Shown piece after piece: positions 36,081 through 48,429 of a stretch of DNA of 64,000 nucleotides (within the stretch, counting starts at the first letter, position 1; every line of letters starts with the position of its first letter). A program made the translations under genes and the position numbers. Source of the DNA: Gymnothorax reevesii (taxonomy: Eukaryota; Chordata; Actinopteri; Anguilliformes; Muraenidae); the NCBI GenBank assembly GCA_029721435.1, contig CM056583.1, positions 86,133,620-86,197,619 on the forward strand, written 5' to 3'. The notes beneath the pieces are model-generated. The model saw only the letters and a list, made by a program, of their open reading frames with translations. It did no database searches and was not told the origin of the DNA.

Positions 36081-38571
36081 CATGTCATGGTTCCGGCTGT
36101 ATGTTTTCAGGACTTTCTCTGTGGCTCTCGTTCAGGGACGACATTGGATTCCTTTGCCATCGGATTCCCTTCCCATCAGGCGTGGGTGGCACCTTCTCCT
36201 AAGGCTTTATAAGCCAGATGTCCGCCATGCTTCCTTTCCTGGAGTGTCTGTTTTAGTCTTCGCAAATGCCAGAAGATGTCTCTAGTTAGGGATTTTTGGC
36301 GAACTTCTTTGCAGTATTTTTGTGATTATCTTTTCAAGAGGTAAAATTCCTTCTTTGCCTTTTCCCTCTCTTTCTTTGATGTTGCACCATTTAAGGTGTT
36401 TGTTAATCTCAGATCTCGTGATATTTCCTTTCCTCTTTCCATATTTGTTTGTTCTTCTCTCACACTGCTTCCTGGTTTGTATAGCTGGGTGTGCGGTGTG
36501 GAAGCGCCGGTGCTGTTTGTGTATATCTCTCCCTGTGGGTATTTTAAGTCCTTGCTAGTTCTGTGTTCTCCTAGCCGTTGCTGTTGGCCTCCCGATGTCC
36601 TTCGGCCTTTACACTTCATGCTTGTTGAAATAAGAACAGGCTGCTCACTTTTAAAGTGCAATTTCCATTCACACTGATAGGCAGAAAAATAAACAGTCTG
36701 TTCTGGCTGAATTTTGAAACCAACTGGGTTAAAATGGATATTCACAATAAAACCTTGCTAGGTTTCTGACAGACAATGAGAACAGAACAATTGTTTACAC
36801 GGAGAGATCCCATTCCCACGCAAGGTGAAACACAGGTAACTGTTGTGGCTCCCTTTGCTGAATCAGGCACAGGACAATACTAACGCTTATGAGGGCACTT
36901 CTGAACATCAAAGACTAAAGACAAGCGTGTCATCACTTAAAGACACACTGTAAAGCGGGTAGCGCTGCTGTAACCGAGACACGAACCCCGGCAGCACTGG
37001 GCTGACGTGCCGAGTCAATGTGGGTAAAGCCAGACCAGCGCAGGTGCGTGGAAAACCGCGAGAGGCCTGAGTTTGGGAACCTCTGTTCCAGAGTTAGCTT
37101 TGTAAAGTACTAGCAGGGAGACTTTTTAGAGGAGCAATAAATCCTGAACAGTTCACTCCTTATGGAAGTAGACACCATAAAATTAAAACATTGACTGTTA
37201 GCTATGAACTGTGGAGGAATTATCCAGAATAAAATTGTCTTGCTGTCCGACACTTACGGAGCTCAGTGGAAATGAATGCTGACTGTTGAAGGTTTCCAGA
37301 GTTGAGCCTGGTATCTCCAACTACTGAAGCCCTCTGTGTTTTATGAACACTTTAAAGAGTAACAGACAGGGTAATGGGGCAAATATCAGGCAAATGGGGC
37401 AAATATCAGGACCCCCAAATAACAATAACATCATCTCACATGGGTTGATTATACTGTTTGAGTGGGCACTGTACGATGTGTCTTGTGGCAACCAACCCAT
37501 TCTCAGCTCAGACTTCGAGTTTGTAAAACAGCTGTAATGTGTCCTCTGTGCTTTTTTAAAAAAAATCATGGTATGTAGTCACTGAGTCATTTTAGGGCAT
37601 ATAGCACTTCATAAATTTTGAAAGACTGACATAGTATGTTTCCTTTCCATTTAAAATGAACATATATTTAATTGTACACTTTGCAAGGGTCTGCACATCG
37701 CTATGGCGCATATTGCTCCATTTTGAAACTCAGACCTTCATAATTCTTGATTGGAGCGCTTAAGAACACATTAATAAGTTATAAACCATGGATAGTGGTG
37801 GTTTCAGCGCGATATGATCTGTCTTTCTGTTTAAATATTAAAGCCATTTGATTATGATCACTCTTTCAGCAGCCCTGCATATAATGTGTACACAGAAGCT
37901 GTTCTAGAACTTGCCGCCACAGCAGAGCGAGTTGTTGATGCTTTCTTTGAAAGAGACCTGCTGTGTTCAAAAGAGGTGAACCACCCCTGAGTTTTGACAG
38001 TGAAGTGAAATTTGTGACTGTGTTGCTTGAGGGAGAGGGAAGATGAGAGAGGAGACTGTGGAGGTAAAAGCCAGGAGTCTCCCTCGTAGCCAGATGGGAT
38101 CCTAGGGGCTGCCCAAGGCACGACCGATCCCCTTCTTTAATGTGGTTATCAGTACTTTAGTGTCGTCGGTCGCCTCCCTTTGGTGCTGAAGGGAGTGTTT
38201 CCTGCAGTAAAGCAGTAGAAAGAGACAGAACTAGACAGAGTGATATTCTGACCCAAAAATGGATGTGTGGCAGTAATGTGCTGTTGGAGGTGCAGCAGAT
38301 GAGGCAGGATCCTCACCTTTAACATGTGATATAACTCTCAACCTGCTCCTGTTTACTTTACTTCATTAGCAATCAAACAGCTGATTGACTTAACAAAGAC
38401 CAATCGACAGAATGACTGCCTAATTGTAGCCGCCGGCCGAAGTCGGGTGCCTACGATGGATTCATGCTTGTCCTGTCCGCCGCCACCGCATCCGTAGACA
38501 CTTCCTTGTGGACGCTGTACAGGCTGTAATTTTTAACTGAGTTCTTTCGTCTTTGGTATGCACGTGTTATA

Positions 38572-40146
38572 CAAATCCAATTCCGAAATAGTGGGGACAA
38601 AGTGTAAATTATGAATAAAATCAAAACGCAATGACTTTCAATTCACACCAGCCAGTATTTTATTCACAATCGAACAGCGACGACATAACACATTTTGAAA
38701 CTGAGATATTTTACAATTTTATCCATAAAATGAGCTCGTTTCAAATTTGATGGCTGTTACAGGTCTTTAAAAAGTCAGGACAGGGGCCTGTTTACCGTGG
38801 TGTAGCATCCCCTCTTCTTTTTAACACAGAGTGGAGGCGTCTGCGCATTGAGGAGACAAGTTTCTTGAGTTTAGCCAGTGGAATTTGATCCCACTCTTAT
38901 TTAATACAGGCTTCCAGCTGCTGGAGAGTTTTGGGTGGCCTTTGACGGACTTTTTGTTTAACTATGCACCAAATGTTCTTAATCGGTGAAAGATCAGGAC
39001 TGCAGGCAGGCCAGTTCCGCACACAGACTCTTCTACTACGAAGCCATGCTATTGTAATTGCTGCAGTATGTGGTTTTGCATTGTCCTGCTAAAATACACA
39101 AGGCCTTCCCTGGAATAGATGTCGTCTGGAGGGGAGCATATGTTGCTCAAAGACCTTCATATACCCTTCAGCATTCATGGTGCTTTTTAAAACATGCAAA
39201 TGTCCCACACCATATGCACTAATGCATCCCCATACCATAAGAGATGGCTTTTGAACTGAATGCTGATAACAGGAGGGGTGGTCTTTTTCCTCTTTAGCCT
39301 GGAGGACACAACACCCATTATTTCCAACAAGAATGTCAAATTTGGACTCGTCTGACCACAGGACACTTTACTTCAATCCATTTTAAATCAGCCTTGGCCC
39401 ACAGAACACAGAGGCACTTCCAGGTCATGCTCAACAATGGCTTCCTTTTTGCATGGTGGCATCTGTGGATGGCATGACGGACTGTGTTAACGGACAGTGG
39501 TTTCTTGAAGTATTCCTGGGCCCATTTAGTAATGTCAATTACAGAATCATGCCGGTGAGTGATGCAGTGGCGTCTGAGGGCCCGAAGATCACAGGCATCC
39601 AGTAAAGGTCTTCGGCCTTGTCCCTTACGCACAGAGATTTTTCCAGTTTCTCTGAATCTTTGGATGATGTTATGCGCTGTCAATTATGAGACCTTCAAAG
39701 CCTTTGCAATTTGACTTTGAGGAACATTGTTTTTAAAGTATTCCACAGTTTGTTTACGCAGGTCTTCACGAGTCGGAGACCCTCTGACCTTCTTTACTTC
39801 TGAGAGACTCAGCCTCTCTAAGACATTCTTTTTAGAGCCATTCATGTTACACACCTGATGCCAGTTAACTTAATTACTTGCTAAATGATCTTTCGGTTCA
39901 TGCTCTTTTTAATAATTGCTTTTTTAGCCCTTTTTTGTCCCAACTTTTTCAAGACCTGTTGCTGCCAGGAAATTTGAAATAAGCTCATTTTGAGGATAAA
40001 AATGTAAAAAGTCTTCGTCTCAACATGTGAAATGTTATCTATGTTCTATTGTAAATAACATATTGGCTCATGTGATCTGAAAGTCATAGCATTTTTATTT
40101 TATTCACAAATTACACTTCATCCCAACTATTTTAGAATTGGGGTTG
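38572..40146 (-). mobile_element. Tc1-like transposon, copy 2, uninterrupted
   Basis: The left end CAAATCCAATTCCGAAATAG and the right end CTATTTTAGAATTGGGGTTG are inverted repeats. TA flanks both sides (38570-38571 and 40147-40148). The element is 1575 bp with no internal insertion. It provides the uninterrupted reference for copies 1 and 3. Its arms are about 200 bp long. Confidence 0.93.
38792..39845 (-). pseudogene. Tc1-like transposase remnant (copy 2)
   Basis: From the ATG at 39845 the frame gives MNGSKKNVLERLSLSEVKKV, then a TAA within the first helix-turn-helix (KALKVS followed by a stop). It resumes in the same frame to 39336: second DNA-binding block DLRALRRHCITHRHDSVIDI, KWAQEYFKKPLSVNTV. 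A frame slip precedes the first catalytic Asp (SDESKFD, read by frame change). The second catalytic block keeps QDNAKPHTAA, but the codon before it is TAG. The third position reads IKNIW, so the catalytic Glu is Lys. Inactive. Confidence 0.87.
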
Positions 40147-40629
40147 TACTTAAGACACCTATCGATTTTGGTTGCCATGGCGACAGTATTGGCTGAATAA
40201 GGCGCAAATTTCCACTGAAACGTAGAGATCTCCTTGTGGACATAGCACAGGGTGGAGATGCGGGCTTTCGGGCTACACCCATGCAGTTGTGGGGGACTTT
40301 ATAGTTCTCTTTTCCATTGCATTATTGCTCATTGCATTACCGTGGTGAAATTTCATCCCCCTTTGAAATGGTTCTGGCTAATAAAAAGCTGAAAAGGTGG
40401 AGATTGGATACAGAATGCTTTTTGCTAGCTCCACATTAGTAATGCTTACAATGGTTGTATGTTTTTGCTAAAAGCTCATTCAGTAGCTTGGTGTTGGAAT
40501 TTGTTTCGTTTTGGTACAAATGGGTATCAGGAGCTATTAGCAAAGTTTCTTCCGGATAAGTGGGTAAATATCATGACTACATAACAATACAGCTACAACC
40601 ACACGTATGCAAGGCAAGACAGTACGAGC

Positions 40630-40950
40630 AAAACAATAAAATTTCAACTTACCACTCATTGATATCCTGCTAAACGTTGCTGCATCACTACAATAGCATC
40701 CTTCACCCATTCAGATTCGGGATCAAACATGTACGGTCTTACAGTGATAGATGCTGCGGAAAGTTGCCGTGAAAATACCTGCCATCTTGGTTTCCTGGTT
40801 TTTCTGGTCTGCACCCTCCCCCAAAATCGAAGCAGCCCGGCAGCCAATCAGAACAGCCCCTCATTAGCACAGCCTCCTCGCCCAGTCAAAACAGCTCGTG
40901 TTTCAGGCCAGAACGGACTGGGTGAGAGAGGTCTCACTTGGCCTTGATGT
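40630..40950 (-). other. Possible remnant of an element first exon (VRPYMFDPE motif)
   Basis: The minus strand has an ATG-linked frame (40656-40847) ending TVRPYMFDPESEWVKDAIVV. The RPYxFEPE phrase occurs at the N-terminus of a family of proteins linked to fish DNA transposons (P2X7-like C-terminal family). The sequence alone does not establish this, and no second exon was found. Confidence 0.3.
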
Positions 40951-41295
40951 GTTTTTTTTTTTTTTGTAACTGAATTCTAAACATTATTTTTAAGACCCAT
41001 TGGACATATTTTAAACAATGAAATACAGCATAATAGGGGACCTATAACACACTTTCATCACTAAAGTCAAAGTATTGGATTATTTCAGTAAAAAATTTGC
41101 TTGATTGTCAATCAGGCAATGTGCATGGGAACAGGTTAAAAATAATCCTGCGATAAAAGGTAAAGTCACTGCCACCCCTGATGGCACATCTGTGATGTGC
41201 GGCTTCTTCTATTCTACATCTACAGGTCGATTTGTCCTCCAATAATTGCACAGTAACACGACTTCTAACTCCTTGTTATCCCTTGCCGTGCAATT

Positions 41296-41372
41296 AGCGC
41301 AAAGCGGGGGATATAGCATTGGGCTCCGTCCGTACAGACACATAAAATTGAGGCGGCGGGGGATATTGCCAT
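41296..41372 (+). repeat. Short GTCC-type repeat fragment
   Basis: GCGGGGGATATAGC is followed by CTCCGTCCGTACAGAC and GCGGCGGGGGATATTGCC. This matches the head and tail phrases of the repeat at 45426-45678, with a central deletion. Confidence 0.6.
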
Positions 41373-41417
41373 GTTAGTGGCAAACACTTGTTCTGTTTGC
41401 TCTCTTTTCCTTTTCAG

Positions 41418-41584
41418 ACACAACCAGAAGACCCTGGAGGTTCAGAGCGACCCAGTTCACAAGAACCGGTGTCATGTGAGGTTCCCACAGCTATTCTCTC
41501 CCTTCAAGTACAGGGTGAACATCACGGCAGTGAACGCTCTGGGCAAAGCATCCAACGGCATCTCTTTTGATGACTACACCATAG
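41418..41584 (+). CDS. CNTFR internal exon, remainder of first cytokine-receptor domain
   Basis: This exon is 167 nt, after CCTTTTCAG and before GTAAAC. It joins the preceding exon in phase 2 (Val-Lys-His) and leaves one base in the last codon. The translation HNQKTLEVQSDPVHKNRCHV and RFPQLFSPFKYRVNITAVNA continues to LGKASNGISFDDYTI. This ends the first fibronectin-III domain. The fourth conserved Cys is present in KNRCHV. The third, in mammalian CNTFR part of the VCEKD segment, is Val here (LEVQSD), so one Cys appears unpaired in this module. Other fish CNTFR proteins may share this. Confidence 0.95.
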
Positions 41585-43316
41585 GTAAACGCTGCTGGCT
41601 ACTTATTTTGCGCTGATTTTTGTTAACTTCACATGCAATATTTTTTGGGAATTAGCTGCTTTCGTTTTGAGCTGAAGCTGATGCAGATGTGGAAAAGGGT
41701 GGTGTTGCGATAGCAGGAGAAGGTTCAGAATTTGGCAGAAGAACCATCAGCTGGACGACAAAAATGCATTTCCCACAACCCCATATGCTTGGTGACCAGT
41801 GTGAAAATGTCTGATGGAGCTGCGCTGATGCTCTCACTGCGGGTTCAAGATAAAATGAACAGATTGAGCTGAGCAATTTAAATGTCACTTTAAAATTATC
41901 CAGCTCACTCAGAGCTGACGAGGTCAGATATATAAATCTTCACAAAGGCAGAACTCCAACGAAAGTGAGAGTGAGAGGTTAAAGACCTCAGCAAAAAAAA
42001 TAATCTATTTTTTTGACACAGGGCTAGAAAAAAATTTAATAAACACAGATTCAAGGAACCATATTGACCCTGGGCTGCTTTGTGTGCAATTTGGACCTCA
42101 TGTTCGTCTCCCAAATAATTCACCGTGGTCGGCTTTTTCTTGGTGCTCTTAACATCTGCTTCCTGTCCGTCTGTCACAGAGACATCTGGAAACCACGGCG
42201 ACTGCCACTTATTGCAAATTACACTAACAGGCTCTTTCGGTAATGAGCAGCGGAGGCCTCTGTTCTGTCAGCAGAACCACAGTACAGTTCTGCTGAAAGA
42301 AAAGAGAGGAGATTCTGTGCGATTCACAGCGAGCAGATGAAGTGTTTACATGCATGGCTACATACATCCAGGATGGCAATAAAAATGCTAATGCCATCTG
42401 GGTCGCTGGATTGACTTCAGAAATATTTTCCTCTCAAAGTGGCACACGGAGTTATGACTTCGGTCCATGGAAGGAAGACGACTCTAGCTCGAAGTCTGTG
42501 GTTGGAGCGCCTGCAGGAAAATATACTATATGGGTCACTTGTGCAAAAATATTTTGAGACAGTCATTTTTGAAGTAAATTTTGGTTTGCATTATCCATAA
42601 CAGAGGCACAAGTGCAGAGGTGACATGGCTAAGTAGGTAATGAGAAAATGTTATGGATGAGAATTAAATGAAGTAGGATAATTCAAAAGTGTTAACCGTA
42701 TCCTAAAAGTGATCTAAATAAAAGCTGTTGAGGATTATATTTCAGTCCTACCCATCATATTCGTCAGTAAATCAATAATCATCATCAGTAACCATATTAT
42801 GCAAGCAGTAGTATGACGCACAAAAGCAGTTCACACACACATAAGCCGTTGATTTTTATTGCTTTGATTAATATTTATTCAGTTGATTCAATCAATATCT
42901 GTTCAGTTGATTTCTGCTCTAATTAATATCTGTTCAGTTGGTTCAGTCATTATGTGTTCAGTTGATTTTTGTAGTGTTGATTAATATCTGTTCAACACTC
43001 CTGCCTAAACCTGCTGTAGCCCCTCACCTCAAATCCAGAGCAGAACATATTAGCTTCTCTATGGGAGGCACAACGGTGACTTGTCCCTCTCTGAGCAGGA
43101 AAACAACCACAATATTTACATTTTAAGAGATTACCACTTTACTTATGCCTAAACAAACACAAAATCAACAAAAAAGCCAGTCTAATGCCTGTGATCCACT
43201 TACGCTTTTAAGGCCTCCGATTGTCCCGATTCTCCCCTCCGATACAGATACAGCGATACAGATTCCTGGCTGTAAGTTTCTTCTCTGGATATGTTCCCCC
43301 ATTTTTATTTTGGCAG
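41585..43316 (+). other. CNTFR intron, about 1.7 kb
   Basis: No transposon ends found. A diffuse repeat lies at 42848-42995. The rest shows nothing recognised. Confidence 0.6.
42848..42995 (+). repeat. Degenerate tandem repeat
   Basis: Three to four imperfect copies of a motif like GTTGATTTCTGCTCTAATTA followed by ATATCTGTTCA. The unit is variable, roughly 40-50 bp. Confidence 0.6.
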
Positions 43317-43480
43317 TGAAACCTGATCCTCCGGAGAAGGTGGTAGCCAAGCCCGTTCCCAAAAATGTGCGCCGTTTGGAGGTGACCTGGAACAGCCCTT
43401 CCACCTGGCCTGATGTGGAGAACTTCCCCCTCAAATACTTTCTGCGCTACAGACCGCTGATCCGAGACCAGTGGCAGCAT
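43317..43480 (+). CDS. CNTFR internal exon, start of second cytokine-receptor domain
   Basis: This exon is 164 nt, after TTGGCAG and before GTGAGT. It takes one base from the previous exon (Val) and ends in phase 0. The translation KPDPPEKVVAKPVPKNVRRL then EVTWNSPSTWPDVENFPLKY and FLRYRPLIRDQWQH is strongly CNTFR-like: the hinge PDPPE, then the second fibronectin-III domain through FLRYRP. The WSxWS motif should be in the next exon, which I did not find before 64000. Confidence 0.96.
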
Positions 43481-45425
43481 GTGAGTTTCATCATAATTTA
43501 TTCTTTTTCTTTTTTTTTTCCAGGAAACCCAGGTAGGTTATTACCTTGTTTATGTTTCATTCATTAACATCACTTTACACATTTTGTTGGGCATTCAATA
43601 AACACAATTATCCAGAACTCTTATTCACACAGCATCAGTTTCTTTCATATCAAAGGCAAACCAGCCATTTGCAGAGTTAGCTGTTTGACAGGGGTAGTTT
43701 AGGGCAGGTATCTTGCTCAGGGGTACAATAGCAGCACCACAGGCTAACAGACATCAGACTGAACAGTCTTTCAGTTCCTCAGTCACTGCCTGACCGTCTG
43801 GGTCGTGGGCTCAGAGTTCCTTTTGCCCCACAATATTTCCTCTTTTTTATCCAAACCAAGGCTGTCAAATTGTATTTTAGGTCTTTTCCCATAATTGCAA
43901 AACTTGGTTTGACACAGATTATCGCACAATCTGGCCAAATTGATACCACTGCTGCCGAATTCCTAAAAAATTTCAGCCAGAAAGGATTAAAAGATTTTGT
44001 AAGATTTGTGCACAGAGGGAACAGATGTATAGCCTAGATATTATACTTCATAAAACTTTGAGAGTTAAAGTCATGTTCATGAACTTTAAAGCATGAGCCA
44101 GTCTGGTTCAGCTCATCTTCCTGACCAATCATGTCACTGGAGAAATGGCACTTTCATTTGGTGAGAAGTCTTATGGCACAGTGCAAATTTAAAAAGGCAG
44201 CTTTTTGAATCACACCTCTCACACCGTAAATGCAGCTAGCAAATAGCTTTTTTTTTTTTTTTTTGTTCGCTTGTTATTTATTTTTCACAATGATGTATAC
44301 ATTAATATGGATCCTGCAGGTTACGCACTCTGATTGTAACTGATTAGGAAACCTTCAGCACCTCTAATTGATTGCCACGACATGCATAATAATCATCAAC
44401 CTTTCATTAATTGGTGTATGATTGACAAATTTTAGGCAATGACAGCATAAATATCAAAGAATACTTTTGCTTGATCCCCTTGAAATATCAATAAGCCCCT
44501 GCAGAACAGTTAACAAGTTCAGGGAGGGGATTAATATAGCAAATATTATAAGATCAAGAAGCATATTACAAGAAACCACTACAGAGTAGTCATTGCATTC
44601 ATGAGATACTGATTTAACATGTAATCCTCAAATCATTTTTCAGAACATACATTCATCAGTGGAAATAACTCAATTCCCATTAAGGTTTGTGTTCCAGAAG
44701 TCTATGAAGTCACAAACTTTCATTTGGTGATATTCAACTTGACTTTCGGTGACCTTCGAAGGACAAACTCGACATAGTGAAATTACAATGACCTGCATCA
44801 CCAAAATGGTCGCAGGTAGTGTGATGGTTCTGCCTTCAGTCCCTACCCTTCCGGCTGACTTCGCCTACACCTCAACGAGCCACACCTGCTGCTCGTTGAA
44901 GTGGAGGTGAAGTGTATGGTATTTCAGTGCAGCTGCATTCTGATGTCTGAGCCCTGTGTTGTTGTGCCGCTGCTCCCCAGAGCTTCATATTGTGTTTTTA
45001 TCAGTTTATTAAATATGTCTATTTTCGTACTCAGCCTGTGCCTGTGGGTCCCTTATCCACTTTTTGGGTACATGGTCCCAGTGTCCGCCGGTTTCCTGTT
45101 TGCAGCCAGCAGGGGCAAAACCAAGACTGGTAGAGCCAATGTTTGTGTTAAAGAAATTCATGTATGAAGTCCATTTGGTGACCTCATCTTGATGTTCTGA
45201 GACCTTTAAAGTTCACAATTGACATCATGAATTTTCAGTGACTCGTATCACAAAAACTGCTTCAGAGCTTAGGATTGTATTACAGACATACAAAAGGTCT
45301 TATAGATGTATGTGAACATTTATTTAGTGACTTTGACATTGACAATGATTTGAAGGTCAAACTTCACATTCAATTTTCATAACTTGGATCACCACAATAA
45401 GATCGCGTGCTAATATTTCCTTTTT
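43481..45425 (+). other. Start of the next CNTFR intron
   Basis: Long intronic sequence with a poly-T run at 44250-44264. A possible LTR-like segment lies at 44820-45150 (AATATG and TTAAATATG context, GTCCCTTATCCAC near its end) but has no defined ends. No exon was found. Confidence 0.35.
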
Positions 45426-45678
45426 TATCCCCCGGCGAGTAATGCAGGGGGATATAGCGATAGCCATGTCCGAAAGTCCGTCCGTACATCCGTAATCATT
45501 TCGTTTTCGTTTCCGGAGCTTAACTCAAAAACCGTTCAATATTTCTTCACGAAATTAGATCTGTGTAGATCTGATATGCCATGTAAATGTGCCTTTTGGT
45601 ATTTAGGAATTTCTTGAGCCGTTAATCCATGAATGTGGGGGGCCGGGGGGATACGCCATTGCCAGACGGCTCTTGTGG
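45426..45678 (+). repeat. GTCC-type dispersed repeat, long copy
   Basis: It begins TATCCCCCGGCGAGTAATGC and includes GTCCGTCCGTAC, TATTTCTTCACGAAATT, GGTATTTAGGAATTTCTTGA, GTTAATCCATGAATGTGGGG and a GGCCGGGGGGATACGCCATT tail. The copy at 63605-63855 matches almost phrase for phrase in the same orientation. Start TATCCCCC and the internal GGGGGATA phrase look like inverted termini of a head segment, but no duplication was found. Confidence 0.85.
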
Positions 45679-47833
45679 AAATAGTCAATCCTGAAAGGTG
45701 TATTCCAAGAAGTCTGTTTTCAATGGCCAAAACGGTATTTTGCATGCGGACAAAAGGCCGAAGTGCATAGAAAACGTACCTGTGTACCTGTGTACATGTG
45801 GACTGGGCCCGTTTACCCACACAGAGTTTGAGTGGGGGTAAGTATTTGTTTTACCCCCACACTGCAACACCTGATTTAGTTAATTAGCCTTGGTGCAGCC
45901 TTCAGTCAAAAAAACATTGTTGTGCTTAATTAAAACAAAAACCTGTGCCAACACCTGCCCATTTCAGGAAGTTGTGCACTCCTGTTCTGTAACAATCCCC
46001 ACACACATTTGACAGAATTTCTATGTTCACTATCTGGGATGAATTCCCCCTCTTATTGTGTGACCACACGCGTGGAGGGAGCCATTAAACTTAAGCTCAC
46101 TCTGCATTCTTCTTTCATTACCTTTCCGTATGTTCGGCTGTAAGCGTGTCTGATGTCTCCAAAGGTTTAATGACTGACTGCATTAAAGCGGCAACAGAAA
46201 TACAGCAGGAGGCGCGTAATGAGCCAATATTCAGCACCGAGTCTGAACTGTCAAAAAAAGAGTTTCAGCTGGGGATGTGCTGTGCAGCAGCATCTGATAG
46301 AAACATATTTCACTTTTAAAGCACTACCAGTTTAAAGCTCTACCAGGAAATGCAGGATGATGGACCAAAACACTTTGTTTTCTTGCTTTATCATCTTCAA
46401 CTTGAAAGTAGAACTCGGAAAGAGTGTAGTTGATTAATTTGAAAACTATATTTCGTTGGAGTGCATACCTGAATACTTTAATTCCTTGTAATTGCTTAAT
46501 ACAGGGCTTTACCGTATATCGCACTGAAGAAATGTGTGATTTGCCAGTTTTTTCCATTTTTTTCCACACTACTTATGACTGTATAGTGCTGGCAGACTGT
46601 CCAAAATTTCCAAATCTGGTGGACTAACAATAACAGAATGTGAATTTCAGAATGATTTTGAAAGCAATCCTCATGATGAAGTCACAGCAAGATGAGCCTA
46701 TACCACATTGCTACATACCGCCGTCGTAGAACCGAGAGATAACAACTAATAGTCATTTTGAAAGTTTATTGTACTGTTACAGTTGTGAACAAATGGTGAA
46801 TCATACCAATGAAAACCAACTGCTGAAGTCCGTGGCTCTGTCTGGTACCAGCATGGCAACAGGCCCTAAAGATGGAGGCCCAGAGATTTAAACTAAAACA
46901 AGGTGGGCTGTTCTTGGACACAAAATGACAAATGGCAGAGAAAACCAATGAATGATCAACAGGGGGGGGGGGGTATTCAAAAGGTAACAATGGTAGAGGA
47001 TTGGTTGAATAGCCAGGTACAGACAGGATGATGGGTAAAGGGGAGAAGAGGAGTGCCGTCCTACCACACTGCTGAAGTATAACGACTTACAGTATCGCCC
47101 ACATCTCCAAACTCAAAAACAAAAAACATTATTCACCTCCATGGTATTCATTTGAGTGGAGTCACTGACTCTGACGCATTACATTTCAGCAATGCTACTA
47201 CTATGTCATGGCTATATTATAATTCTGAAAAGACATTTCTGGAACGATTTCGGGAGTTTTTGCATGAGCTGTAATTTGCATGAGTACTCAGCCCCTTTCT
47301 GTAATATTATCAATTTTCATTGCTCAGAGATGGACAAGGAAATGAAAATAAAGTGGTAAGAATAATGGTAGTCATTAAGAAAATTAAATCTTGAAGAAAT
47401 TACTTTCCTCCAAAAGACATTTATTTTGAGGCAAGTCATTGTGTCATGGGAGACAATTTAATTTTTGAAATTTTTCATTGTTTTGTGCAGCAGTCTTCTT
47501 TCAATGTTAATGTTCCTACAGAGAACACAGTCTCCTGTCCAATTAACTTCTAAAAATGAATTACAGAGAGAAAATGAGGTAAAAAGTGTAAATACTTTTG
47601 GAAAAATGTATTATTCATTTATATTTAACTCGAGGTGAACCTTTTCTCCTTCTCAAAGTTTGATGTTGAGTACAGGTTATCATTTTCATTTATCTCCAAA
47701 CTTTGAGTGTGTGGCTCAGAGATTAAATATATATATTCTGACAGAATAAAATATGCATCTCTTCTTTCGTTGGTAAAACTAATTCCCATGATGAACTTGA
47801 ACAAGTTTATGAGTACAGATGTATCCACTGTGT
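45679..47833. other. Non-coding stretch; nothing recognised
   Basis: A G run of about 10 lies at 46963-46972. No exon, transposon end or RNA gene was recognised. Confidence 0.4.
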
Positions 47834-48226
47834 CAATTGACCTATGGCTAAGCAACGCCCTCAAATATGATTAACCAATCACAGTGCATATTCGCTCCCC
47901 ATAGACTTGCACTTGGACATTCTGAGCCTGAACTTCCATTGAAATGCATGACAGAAACTGCAAATCATTCGCTTTTACGGGGTTTTAAAATGTTTCTAAG
48001 TTAAAAAAAATGGTCAAACGCTGTGCTTGGGGTAAGTTTAACTCCGATACGAGGTATCCCGAGAGGCTGGGCGATGGGGTGTATTTTAGACCCTTCCCAA
48101 AGTCACATCATTACCGAGAGAAGTGTCTCCTCTGGAAAAAGCTGTTTTCACACCGGACGCGTTTCGCTGTTGTAAAATGTTTGTCCGAGTCAGTGGAGGG
48201 GGCGTGGTTTAGCCATAGGTCAATTG
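47834..48226. mobile_element. Foldback element carrying a THAP-like exon
   Basis: The left terminus CAATTGACCTATGGCTAAGC and the right terminus (reverse complement CAATTGACCTATGGCTAAAC) are inverted repeats that continue into ACGCCC. The exact edge is uncertain because AATT lies at both sides and could be terminus or duplication. It is about 390 bp, too short for an autonomous element. Confidence 0.8.
48010..48174 (+). pseudogene. THAP-type zinc-finger fragment (decayed)
   Basis: The frame starts MVKRCAWGKFNSDTRYPERL and continues GDGVYFRPFPKSHHYREKCL, then LWKKL. This matches the N-terminal half of THAP C2CH fingers (Cys, AWG, SD-RYPERL, F-FPK, CLLW). The second zinc Cys is Phe here (KFN for the usual xCN), and the later Cys and His are absent. 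The codons around the lost Cys read GGGGTAAGTTT, which matches a splice donor. It is a remnant of the THAP exon of a parental transposon, not a working finger. Confidence 0.75.
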
Positions 48227-48429
48227 TTAATGGCCTGACCACTGAGGTGATTGCATTTCACGCCTCAGCAGTTGTACGATCAGCAGTTACACAATCAGCC
48301 CACTGTTTTGAATCGGGTAGTTGGTGAAAACATGGGGTTTCACCAGGTTGTGACAAACAAGGTCCAAAGAGAGCAGAACCCAAAAACGGTTTCACCTAAG
48401 ACATGAAATGGACTACGCTGCGATTATCA

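Larger units (their letters stand above)
31509..41417 (+). other. CNTFR intron, about 9.9 kb
   Basis: The intron separates the first and second exons seen here. It contains a Tc1 copy (38572-40146), GTCC-rich repeats (35817-36080, 41296-41372) and mostly unidentified sequence. Positions 32030-32340, 33800-35660 and 36100-36745 have several short open frames in both directions but no domain I can name; the middle one may be an old transposon. Positions 37360-37410 hold a tandem duplication of about 20 bp, and 40960-40971 a short poly-T run. Confidence 0.6.
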
